From the NCBI RefSeq assembly GCF_963576615.1, contig NC_088711.1:10844869-10908868 (forward strand): a stretch of DNA of 64,000 bases. Reading direction: 5' to 3'. The notes beneath the pieces are model-generated. The model worked only from the letters and a program-made list of their open reading frames with translations, ran no database searches and was not told the DNA's origin. This DNA comes from Watersipora subatra (taxonomy: Eukaryota > Bryozoa > Gymnolaemata > Cheilostomatida > Watersiporidae). This document shows, piece after piece, positions 47,750 through 59,568 of this stretch. The translations under genes were made by a program, and so were the position numbers. Position 1 is the first letter of the stretch, and each line of letters opens with the position of its first letter.

Positions 47750-48780
47750 GTTAAATTACTCAATTTCAAATGTGCATGCGTATATAATAGTAGTCTTTTG
47801 TGCTGACTGTGACAATCATATATCAATCTTTTATTTATAAACATATAAATATTTTATTCAATAGCAATAGTTTGTATTTCTATAAAGGAATATTACTCAT
47901 TCAGTTTAATAATATCATATGTAGAGATGGGTAGGGCATCTGTACTCTCACGCAGCTGTGGGATGCAACTAGTTTATCCGTTTCCTGTTATGCCGGTGGT
48001 TCTACCCTGTAGCAAGAGCCAATCGTATATTTTCTGAAGTGTGTATCAAAGTTCATTAGAAAGCACCTTTCATTTTCTCCGCAGTCAGACTCTTCTTTGC
48101 AGAAAGTTCTTTCTAAAAAGAGCAATAAATGATGCAATAAGTTTGTAACAAAGTATGTAGACATTCAAGATACTTTATGTATCATTAGCAACTAAATTTT
48201 TTATGTACGATTAGAAAATACATCCCTTTTATGTATTATTAGCAAATAAGTTTCTTCTTCATACGATTACCAAATGCAAGAAAGGAATTTGTCCTAACCG
48301 CTTCTCTACCAGTTAAAAATTAGTTCAGAGCTTACTAATTGGCTTTAGATAAGCAATGATAACATTTCTGTATGTTTTCTATATAACTGAATGCATGCGG
48401 CAATCAGCTTAAAGAGATTTGACCTGAAAATTAAAAGAACTTTCTGCTATAGCAGATTCTTCAAACTCTGATTTATTCCAAAAACCAATTATAGAGTTGT
48501 CTCTCTTGATTTGCCTTTCGCGGAGGTCTGTTGCGTTCTGATGTCTACGTATTTTAACTGCTGACTGCGCATCAATTAATATAAATGTATAGGAAAAACT
48601 TGAAACATCGTGTTGTTTTCATATTTGTAGTACGACTAAAAATGAAAGATTTCACATGCACTATTTTTGTAATATATCAATAATTTGGAGAAAAATAAAA
48701 AATAAATTAATGTAAAATTAGATTTTGCTAGCTTTTAAGTGGTTGCAGTAGCAATATAATATTGCTCATATTGATAGACA
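47750..48780. other. Non-coding spacer
   Basis: AT-rich; no gene seen. Confidence 0.4.
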
Positions 48781-48784
48781 GTTG

Positions 48785-49060
48785 CATGAAATCTTTACTA
48801 TAATAAGAGCTGTGTCCGTCTGTCTGTCCATCTGTCTGTCTGTCCGTCTGTCCGAAGCCATGGTTAGAGGCTATGAAAAAACATTGCTTTCAACAGGATT
48901 AGAAATCAAAAATTTTGAAGTGGTAGACCAACATTCTAGCACCTGCGCCTATCAACCGACTTGCCACATTTGGGAATAATTGTGCAGTTACTTATTACAC
49001 CAGACGATCTCTCATGGCGCACCGGTCTGTTAGGGTACTAGTAAACATAATACGTCTGCT
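48785..49060 (+). repeat. Dispersed repeat with TCTG run and tRNA-like module
   Basis: AATCTTTACTATAATAAGAG then a (TCTG)-rich run and CCGAAGCCATGG. The start matches 35886-35840 on the other strand. The - strand near 48975-48905 has tRNA-like GTGGCAAGTCGGTTGATAGG. Confidence 0.45.
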
Positions 49061-49975
49061 GTGCGTCAAAACATCATAATCCTTGACAATGTGTATCAGC
49101 AGAATTAGATAGATTGACAATGCATCCATAATTATATCTGTAATAAAAACTGATTTAGAGTCGACTATTTGGACATCTTGAACAAGGTTCTTCCAAGTCA
49201 TCGAAAAACAGGAAGCAGCATGGTATTATCGCATTACTGCAAACATCAATTTTTTTAATTTTATATTAACTAAAAATTTAGCTGACTACACATGTACAAC
49301 AAGCCTTTGCATGTATTATTGGCTTACATGACTGCTTGTGTACAAATGTGTCCAATAATTATAAATTGCTTTGCATGCAAACTACTTTCGATTAACGTAA
49401 ACTTGTCTGCACTATAATGATTTTTGCAAAACACGTAAACTTTGGCGACGTCATTTCTCTTTTAATTATTTGAATGTATTTCGAAAAGGCTTATATCAAC
49501 AAAACAGTCATGAAATTATGCATAGACCTTTACATACGAAATTCATGGTCAAATTTTAGTCAGTGCCTGTTTAAAGTATAGACAACGGTTATTGGAACTT
49601 TGGTTGTAGTATCAAAGACATGTTGTGAAGCTCTGATTATGCTTGTAGAAAATATAAATATTAAAGGCATACATCATTCTAATGTTTGCTATACAATAAC
49701 ATTTCTTTGGTTCCAGATGGTAAAGGTACATCAAAGTACTAAGGCAACATTACTACATACAAAGAGCATTGTAACGATACATTGATTTCTATAGTTTTTA
49801 GGAAAGATTTGTTAAAAACAAAAAGTTCATCAGTGAGCAACTCTTCAAGGAACCAACACATTTTTATACTCCACAGTTGAATCTTTACCCCAACATTAAA
49901 CTTTAGGGAATTATTCGTAACATATTTCTAAAAGTCGTGTACAATATTGCGCGCTGAGACAGTCGGCGGTCTGAG

Positions 49976-50119
49976 TCATTTGCTGTCTCCTGTCCAATAC
50001 TCACTGTTAGTTTCCCACCAATCGTCAATCCATGATGGATCTTTCTCAATAGTGCCAGCCTCTACACAGATTAAGTAGAGAGAAGACACCAAAACTATAG
50101 CTACCAGCCAGCCTTTCAT
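49976..50119 (-). CDS. Possible Trp-rich secreted peptide, 47 aa
   Basis: The ATG at 50119 is followed by MKGWLVAIVLVSSLYLICVEA, a good signal peptide with probable cleavage before GTIEKD. The mature part is only about 25 residues, acidic and unusually aromatic: DPSWIDDWWETN and SEYWTGDSK, four or five Trp/Tyr within 13 residues, then TGA at 49976-49978. Within the frame, ACA|GTGAGT (50004) is a strong donor, so this may instead be the first coding exon of a longer gene; I found no partner exon. It is too short for standard ORF lists. Function unknown; a secreted or neuropeptide-like product is inference. Confidence 0.4.
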   Translation of the reverse strand: MKGWLVAIVLVSSLYLICVEAGTIEKDPSWIDDWWETNSEYWTGDSK

Positions 50120-50693
50120 TTTGCCAAACTAGTTTCTTTAGATAGAGTGGCACAAAATTACCAACTGAATGTTGGAGACAACTTTAAGGTTATTTCGCGT
50201 GAGATCATGTGAACTGGCAGCTGCTGCCTGAGAACTTAATAAGCTGCGTGTTGAGATTAGCACTAAAGTAAATTAGCTGCTGTACAAAGCTGATATAAAA
50301 GTCATTAGCTTATCTCTGTGTTGCAATTCATGGGAATTTTCAATCAGGAATATAAGATAATAAAGAACACAGACAAAATAATAAGCGGTGCAAAGAAGGG
50401 AAGGCTTTGTTTTGACAGGATTTTTGAATGCTAGATACAAATTTTAAAACTTGGTATAGGTTAGTTGAAGCTGTTCAAGCTGCAGACAATATCTAGTGTT
50501 AATTACGGTAAAATCAAATTGTCACTGGAAAAATGCAACTGTGCTGGAGGGATCAATAATAAATTGACAAAACATAGATCTCACATCATATGAACCATGA
50601 TATTAGAGAACATTGGCTATGAAATAGGTGAGATCAATAGGTTTACCTCACACCTATGGTGACCTGCAGCAGATGTCAGGGAAGTAAATTTAA

Positions 50694-51602
50694 AGGTTGA
50701 CTTGCAACAAAATTCACATTACAGTTATTTGGTATCAAAAGATTCACCATGTCTTACTCAGCTGTGTTGTAAGTGCAAAATATGTGGAAATGTGATTACA
50801 AGCTCTTAAAAGGTCAACAACGAATAGTTAATTGCCGCCATCATAAAACCGCCGTAGATCGGAATCAGTTTATTTCTCTGACGAAGTCATTACATTTGGT
50901 TATTGTTTTGTCGCGTGATGTTCTCACGTAAAATGAAAGGCCAATAAAATGCTCAATATAAAACTTCGCGTAGCACTAGTTTATGACAAACACTTCGGGT
51001 TTTACCGAAGACCCGGTATCAATTATAGATGCTCGCTACTTTACAGTTTTGTTTCGGCTTGGTCTAATCATCTAGTCGTTATCTGATCATGTGACCCATA
51101 CTTCCTGCCAAACAGCGCAAATAACTTCTGCAGCATTTTTCGATTATCACAGGTGACCAACAGGCTCGTTATGCTTATCAGACAATGATATATACTCCTT
51201 CGAGCTAAGGTTAAAAAATTAAACGAATTTTCACGGTAGGTTATAAGTTATCAGTGCTGAAAGTGACAGCATTACAATGACCTTAAAATAGACGCGCAAG
51301 AACAATAGACATGGTTTTATTGAATGCGTGAAGTATATTTGTGAAGATATTTCGACAAATGAGCTTGCTTAAAAATGTAAACAGAAGCCATCATGTACAA
51401 CTACGTCCCATTTGAGCCATTTTGGAAAGAGATTCTAATCTACAGCGGTTTTGTGATGGCTGCGATTAACTGTTCGTTTTTGAGCTTTTAAGAGCTTGTA
51501 ATCACATTTCTACATTTTTGCACTTACAACACAGCAGAGTAAGACATAGTGAACCTTTTGATACCGAATAACTGTAATGTGAGTTTTGTTGCAAGTAAAC
51601 CT
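50694..51602. mobile_element. Foldback/MITE-type element with ~190-bp inverted repeats and TTAA flanks
   Basis: The left arm from 50694 (AGGTTGACTTGCAACAAAA...) is matched in reverse complement by the right arm ending 51602 (...TTGCAAGTAAACCT) for about 190 bp, including TCACATTACAGTTATT and GTAAGTGCAAAA. TTAA stands directly outside at 50690-50693 and 51603-51606, as for TTAA-targeting (piggyBac-like) transposons. The interior (50890-51410) has no transposase ORF. Confidence 0.75.
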
Positions 51603-51609
51603 TTAACCA

Positions 51610-54600
51610 ATCAAAATGTCGAATTACTTAACTATAACTTTTGATTGGTTAAATCCGCTTCTTGACTAACATCTCCTGCAAATAATATCTAGTTAGCTAA
51701 CCACTTCTATTTAGCAAAGGTTCTGATAAGTCACATAGAGTTTGCCAAACTTGTTGCTGACAAATATCCAAATGGATAACAGATTCTGATTGATTCTCCT
51801 ATAGTTAATATAATTTTCATGTTACACAGCGTAACTTCATGAGTAGAAAGCATTTTCATTGTGTATTAAGACCTTGCTTGCACTAACAGACTATATTGCA
51901 TAGGATAATAATTTAATAATGTTCTTTGTCTCTCCTACAAGTTACACGCATTTTGTATCTCATTAAGTACAAATACATCATCTTGAGTAACTAGCGTAAT
52001 AGTAAGACGCAAGAGAATCATAGAAAAATGCTAAATACTTCCAAAAATAATCCTTGATTCACTCAGGACCATCACCATTACCATAATGTGTGTAGATAGA
52101 GTGTATGATAGCGTATTATAAAAGGGAAACTGTTGTGGCTGGCTGACCTCATTGCTATTAAATGGATTTTGGTGAATATGTAAATATTCTGGGTGATTAT
52201 TAGGAAGAAATCTCATAGAGGTCAAATTAAGGTTGATGTATAATAATAAACTTACTGGAGCGAGTCAGCCAACAGGCAGGTTGAAATGTCAAATATTAGA
52301 AATTTTTTAAAACCTATTTTTGAAAATGTAACTACAAAGTGCTTGCTTCATGAGACCCAAAAGTGAGACGGATTTGTACACCAAATTACAGATACAAGAA
52401 CAGCTGCAAATAATCTTTACTCATTCATATTGCATTACAGACATTTGAGTTTGAAGCCCCTGTTTGAAATTTGAAGATATTGGAGGAACCGTCTCTATAA
52501 TCTGAGAACATGCTTATGTTGGCTGGCTTAGAGGTCAATATGGTCAATGTGGTCTCACCGTTCAGCTTCATGTTTACTCCATGAGCTGAGGGTTTTTTCC
52601 GTCTCCTATGGTAGACTATATTTACATTGCTTTAGAAAAATCCCGAGCAATACATTTTTCAGGGAAAGTCATATATTAAATACATATTAAACTACAGGAC
52701 ACAGTTGGTCAAGAGAGAAAAACTCACTTGTTTGGTGACCGGATTATATGTAAAAATTGAATGCAAAAGTTTGCGTGGACTTTCACTCTCAGTTAGCATT
52801 CAAACTGTGTATCTCATTAAAATAATGAGTTTTGTGATGTTTATTTTATAATATTCAGCTATTTGCAGCCTACTTTTATACAATATTTAAAATAAACTAC
52901 TTATCCTTTTCTGTAAAGGGTTGCTCAACTGTCTGTTGCTGTCATCTACAAAAGGAATAGCCTAATGCTTTTGCTATTGTTTCTGATATTCCATTTTACC
53001 AAAGTTGATACACTTTGGATATGTTTGAGTGCTAGTAGATGGGCTGAACTGATTTGTGTGCAAGTCGAGGCTATGGGAACAGGTTAACAACTTAACAAAG
53101 AGACTGTTTTGACATGAATTAACTCTCATATCTACACTTATACTCCCTCTCTCTCTCTCTATCTTCCCACGACCAAACACAAGCGAAGCGATTGGTTGGG
53201 AGATTTAGGATAAATGCATATGTGCACACAACTCACGAAAATTATTCATCAACGGCGGTCGCAAACCCTTGTACCGAAATCTCATCAACAAATTTAACCA
53301 TTTTTCAATGGAGTCGTTTAAGTATAATAACGATACAAAACGCATATAAACCTATTTAAATATGTTACCAAGTCTTTATTATTTGTTGAAAATTCCCTAA
53401 ACCTTACCCGTCTGATCGGATTATACATAAATAGGCAGATTAATTTGGCCTAAAATCGTTGTTAAAACTTGACAACCCTATTTTTATCAAAATTAAGACC
53501 GTCGAATGAAACGCCAAGCGACATAGAATAGAACCATTAAGTCGTGCACATTTCACAAAAAAAAAACGTGCACATTTGACCAGTCTATAGCATGGTCCAA
53601 TTGACGAAGGTTTCTGTAATTAACTTAGAAGTACTGAAAAGTTCATTTCTTTTTTGTCAATTTCAAAGTAACTGACATTTTGGACACGTATGAGTACTTT
53701 TGTATTCCAACTGATGTCCATAGCAGTGAAAGTAAAGGAAATGAAGATGATATTTTTTTCTAACGATTCTTATGAGATTATTACAATATTTAATTATAAT
53801 TATTCGATTTTATAAGATTTAATTATAAGAATAAGCATTCGAATTTACAAGATCAAAGTATATAGTGACCGATGTTGGGCAATATGTTACTGTTATTATT
53901 TTTTTTAAATAGTTTTGTTAAATGGATTTTCTAAAAATCTATACAAATATCACAACTTCTTGATATTGTTAACTATGACGTTTTGAAATGTAAACAAAAT
54001 TTTGCATTGGTTTTCTATTATTACTATATTAATAATATTGATTATTCTAATAATATCAGTGCATTTTACTTCTAATATTGCATTTCTCCTATTGCGGGGA
54101 GAGATATAAACATATAATCTTTTCCATTCATTATTGCTGTTTGTTGTATATAATAACACCTACACCCAGTACATTACAGCTACCATTGCAGTTATCCTAT
54201 TGCACTGCAGTGTCATTTGACTGCTAATATTGCATTTCTCCACCATCAGTACCCTTTCTTTTTTCCAATATCACTTTGGTCGTGAGCTTTATGACAGGGA
54301 AATTTCTAGTATATAGATGATTGGCAAAATGTCAAGCATTAATGTTTTTTACCCAGCCACAAGAGTGTATCTATCACGGAACGATTAACCATTGTAATAA
54401 CTTGTCATTGTAAGTTATAAATATCTATAGTACAATAGCGCTACATGGCACAGGATTGTCGTGTCATATATGGATGGCTGACTCTAACCACTGTATCAGA
54501 ATCGTGTGCAAAAACCATGAAGACAGGAAAACACTAGATTCAACTCAGTGTTGTTTTTTCAGTAGATTTTCAATACCACACGTTTCATAAGCAAGAATTC

Positions 54601-57240
54601 TATGTGAAAGTACTGATTACCTGAGTAAAAGGCTTACTGTTGCCAACACAATATTTCACAGCCTATTTTATAAATAACTTTGACAATTATTTTCCTTGTT
54701 CTCGTAGAAATCATTCCTATCAATTTATACTAGTAAGTTCACCAGACGTCTCTGCAAACCCTCAACTATCTTTAGTGTTGAATACTAATAATAATATGTT
54801 TATAGCAAACAGTTGTACAATATATATAATATAATATATAATGGTATAAAGTGGTATAACTAAAATAGTTTATCAACAACTATGACATCGACCTCTACTC
54901 TCTAGCAGAGAAGAAATGTGTTGTCTTTATTGTAGCAAACCCTTCATACTTCTATGCTGAAGCAAGTAAATTAGTGAATGACACTAAAAAGGTTTCAGAG
55001 AGATAGCGATCTGGTGAGTCTGAAGGTCACTAAAATGTCAACTTTAATGATCTCGTGTATAAAGCTTAGTTTAAGTTAGAACCTTTGTAATGGCAGCGTA
55101 AGCCAGTTAATGTCAGTTAGATGCAGCATTGTTTTCTTAATACCAACTCATTGTTTCTGACATCAATGTCATTTTTTATCCATCTATAAACTATGATGCT
55201 TCTATTTTAACAGAGCTATTTTAGCTAAAAAGGTTTTTTATTAAAGTTGCATTGTTCAAAAACCATATTTAAAAAAATCTTTTTAGCTAATTTGTGTTTA
55301 GCAAGAAGAGCATGTTTTACTTGATAATAAATAATTCATACAACAACAATACAAAATATTACAAAGATCAAATATTATATTTACAATTTTAGTACAGAGT
55401 AAACCAAGCAAATTTAAGGTTTATAAGCTTCTTTAGCATTGGTTTGAAAATATGAAGCAGCAGACAAAACTATGTTTAACTAAAATTGGTTTTTAACGAT
55501 TAGAGCTGAATATAACTATAAAATTTAATTATAACCTACCCAACACGAATATTTTACAGTTTAGTATAACTGTATAGTTTATGATATTCGATGTTCAGTT
55601 GGACATTAAAATGATCAAGACAAGCATTAATTCATTCAAGGAAGGTTTATTCTGTCGGCTTTCCAATATTTTTGTGAATCCTAAACCTTGGTTCGACTTA
55701 CCAACCAAATTAATAGTCATAAAATATACCCAGAATCAGTTTCAGTTTGAGTACTCTCTTCTAACTGGACAATGGCTGTAATAAATTTCTTTGAGTTTCA
55801 ACTTAACAATAACAAAGGCAACCTCAGCCTGATTTGTATTACTACATTCGCATCCATTTTCATATTTCACCGAACTTCATAGCTGTTTATTTCATCAAGT
55901 AGTTACACAGATCTTGTTATACAGTTTTATCATTTGTTCCTGCTGCCACAGGCCAATTTGTCGGATCAATAGGAATGGGCTTACTGAGTCGGAATTCCCA
56001 TTGAGTAGGAATAATCTCTTAATTTTAAATTCATGACACAACGTAAGTTTGATATGATACTACCTAAATGTTCTACTGTTGTCATGGAATATTGTTTGGA
56101 TTAAATAGATGCAGATGTCACCAGTCAGTATTTTATTTTGATTTTTTTAGCATTTTGTCATCCTTCTTGAATTATGCTGTTACAAGAGTTGTTTGATTTA
56201 TTTACTGGTTAATATTTTGTGAATTACTGAATTACCTAATTGTCAACTGATTATCAATTTTATTGTCACAGGTTTCAAGGTGTTTAAAGCTAATAAAGAA
56301 TAAATAGGAAATTCTAACCTCACCTATTTGCAACTGTCCTCTCTCTAATCCTTAAAAAAACTGTACAGAATTCTTTAAAACTGTACAAAAACCATTACAC
56401 TTTCATCAGAGCTCCATGAGTTTATGAATTCGTGCAAGTCTGATTAAAACAATCATATACAGTTGCCAAAGTACTATTTATAAGTTGGCTTTATGATACC
56501 TTTCATGTCTCACATACTTGTTTATGGAGTCTGTCATAAGAGAGTGTTACTAGTATCACTTGTGTAATTTTATAACTTCTGCCCATAGAACTAACCAGCT
56601 TCACAAAATACTGTTTTTAATATTTTTATACACTCTTTTTTTCACACACATATCAGTTGTTTTGACATTGACTGTCATATGGTTTAGGTTTTATCACTGA
56701 CTTTCATGAAAGTCTGTTTTCTGCCTTATTTTGTCATCTGCTTGTGTCTCGTTCCCTCAACTTCCTGTTACCCTTAGCTGAATCTTTGTATCTCGGTCTA
56801 AGTTGGCCCCCATTCTTCCTTCCTTCATAGAGTTGTGAACATATTTTTCTAAAGGTGCATGCAAAATTTGTTAAAGAACAGTCAATTTTGCATTACTAGA
56901 GTCCTTTTCTCAGCAGTATAGATGTAATCCAGCGGACAGGAACAGGTTCAGATACAGGTGCATCTTTGGGCTTCTTCAGCAGCTAGCCAGAGTACATGTT
57001 TATCTATCCTCTATCTTTGAGTTTGGCCACATCTAATCAAACTCTTTGTCAGGTATTTTACTTCATTCTAAAACGTTGTTAAATTTATGAGTGGCTCACT
57101 CATCTAAAAGTTTAAGAGAGTGAGTCACCACTCAGCATAATTGTGCAACATTGCTGTACTATGGGTTGATAGCGCTTATGCAACAGAGTCAATCGCTAAG
57201 CAAAGACCATTTGATCTACTTAGTTCAAACCATTGAGCTA
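51610..57240. other. Long non-coding stretch
   Basis: No supported gene, only short open frames without splice context or domains. A small (CT)n run lies at 53145-53160, and an imperfect hairpin GTGGCTCACTC/GAGTGAGTCAC at 57091-57131 just upstream of the next promoter. Confidence 0.45.
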
Positions 57241-57256
57241 GAAACCAACTGCTAGG

Positions 57257-57266
57257 TATATAAATA
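57257..57266 (+). promoter_or_regulatory. TATA box and non-coding first exon of the Cys-rich peptide gene
   Basis: TATATAAATA is about 30 bp before a likely start near 57288. The exon ends at 57324 with donor ACCT|GTAAGT. The first intron would run to TTTTAG at 59556, just before the signal-peptide exon. The layout matches the other secreted-protein genes. Confidence 0.5.
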
Positions 57267-57544
57267 AGTGAGTGAACCATGTGTTGCAGTGTGTTGCTGT
57301 CAGTTAAGAAGTGAAACGCTACCTGTAAGTATTTACTCTAGATAAAAGACTTCATTCAAAGAATCAGAGTCTTTCCCTGCTAAGGGAAGAAAAAGCTTTG
57401 ATTGGAAATGCATCTACTAGTAGTATAATGGTTATTGTCATCATTTATATAGAGTGATGTGATTATGAATTGGTTAGCAACGTTGCCTAGAGGTCCTGTT
57501 GTTAAGTTCATCTCTCCTTGATGCAGGGTCTATTATATATTGAA

Positions 57545-57947
57545 CTAGCTGTGCTACCCGGCGTTGCCCGGGTAATAAAAATGTCTTTGGACAGAAAATT
57601 GATTTGTATTTAACATATAACAACATTTCTCATTCTAACTTACAAACTACATATCATGAGAGAAGTGTTTTGTGTAGTTGAAATAAATTAAGAGAAAAAT
57701 AAAAACAACTGTAAAGGTTTTAAAACTTTGTCAAGCAACTGTAACTTTCAAGCTGTTGGCCAGGCACGTTGCCAATGGAAAATTCTACTAAGCTAGTTAG
57801 TAAGCTTGTAATGCCGGTAGGCAATTACATTGTGTCAGCATTGTTGCCCAGCTACGCTATTCTAATAATTGCTATAGCCGGACAATCAAACCTAGAATAC
57901 ACATACGGACATACTTTGAGAAATATATATATATATATATAGACAAG
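57545..57947 (-). mobile_element. Helitron-like element E5
   Basis: In reverse orientation: 3' hairpin ACCCGG-GCAACG-CCGGGT then AGCACAG and CTAG before T; 5' end ATATTTCTCAAAGTATG preceded by CTTGTCTATATA. About 400 bp, with no ORF. It lies in the inferred first intron of the Cys-rich gene. Confidence 0.6.
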
Positions 57948-58624
57948 TTGGTGCTGCAGTATTTTTACTAACAAATGTATAAATTTGTAGATATTAGCTC
58001 AAAAACTGGTTATACAAATGTATTACAAACAGACTGCAGATGTATATGTATATAAAGTAATAGTAATAAAATCAAGTTTAGCATCTATCTGCTAGATTTA
58101 TGCTAAATATAGACAGATACAAGTTTCATGTATTTGTTGGGTCTTGTAACACTTTTAAGGTGATGAGTGATTCTTCATTTAGATTGTATATACTGTAAAT
58201 ACCATACTAATAGCAGAAAATAGCCAAGTTTTCTCTACTCATGAATACTTCTATTAATAATACTCTGCTGTAATATTTCTGTAGTTCTTAGTCTTTATCT
58301 TCTTTGTTCTCATTTTATGTAGATTCTGTTAACATCAGACTTGAGATGCATCTTGTTGTACTTCGCCATCAAGTACCAACTTTCGGGTTTTTGCTGTTTA
58401 TTTGTCTCAAGTCTTCCTATGCCGATTCTACAATACCTGCTCTACTGTACATGTATATCTATACAGAGATTCAGCCCATGTATTGAAAGGTTCATTAAAT
58501 GCAGCTTTGACTTCAACAACTCTATCAGCCTTCTGGCGTATTCTTCCTTGATCTTCATTGATAGTTTCCGGTATTCCCAAGTACTTATAGTCTTCACCTG
58601 CCTCTAATTGTTGTATCTTTCACC

Positions 58625-58950
58625 CATCTCTCTACTGTTGTGTCTCCTAGTCATCTCTGGACTGTTGTATCTCCCACTCATCTCTGTACTGTTGTATCTC
58701 CCACTCATCTCTGTACTGTTGTGTCTCCTAGTCCTCTCTGTACTGTTGTGTCTCTCAGTCATCTCTGTACTGTTGTGTCTCCCAGTCATCTCTGTACTGT
58801 TGTGTCTCTCAGTCATCTCTGTACTGTTGTGTCTCCCACTCATCTCTGTACTGTTGTGTCTCTCAGTCATCTCTGTACTGTTGTGTCTCCCACTCATCTC
58901 TGTACTGTCGTATCTCACAGTCATCTCTGTACTGTTGTATCTTTTTCCAG
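58625..58950. repeat. 27-bp minisatellite, about 12 copies
   Basis: TCTCTGTACTGTTGTGTCTC plus CCAGTCA repeated. The period is divisible by three, so nine-residue repeats are open on several frames (HNSTEM on the - strand). It lies in the inferred first intron of the Cys-rich gene; no splice support for coding. Confidence 0.85.
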
Positions 58951-59568
58951 TTCAAATTTCATTTCAATAACGTCAATAAATATTCTTACTACGTATAGGA
59001 AAGATGATTTCTATTTCATGTTATGACATTTCATAGGCTTTGAGGTCGTCCATGTATAATAGTTGATTGATCTAGCTTTGTCTCTCATGCTATAACCTGG
59101 TCTTATATTATATAGACCAGAATAGTTGTCAATAGCATCATCGCCACCATAAAACATCAGAGTTGATTTTACTATCATTATTAGTGTTGCAATGTTTAAG
59201 AAAGGCTGTTGTTTATAGGCTACTATCAATTATTGTCAATAGTTTCCCTCATTTAGTCAGCAGTCGCAACATGGCTGATAGTTTTTTAAGGATGCTCTCC
59301 AACTCCATCATACGTGTCTTTACTATCTCTCCGCAGACTCTGCTAGTATCACTTGGTTTGTGGACTTTCTCCACTTGCTTCTTCTAAGTGTTTATTATTA
59401 TTATTATTACTATCATCATCATTATTATTAATATTATTCTCCTCCACAGTCATGTTGGATAAGCTAGTTTTAGTAGTGTTTTAGATAGTCCATAATTTCC
59501 TAACTATCTTTTTACAATTTACAATCATATAGGCTACAATTCTATATGTGTTTTAGCCTCCGATCCAT

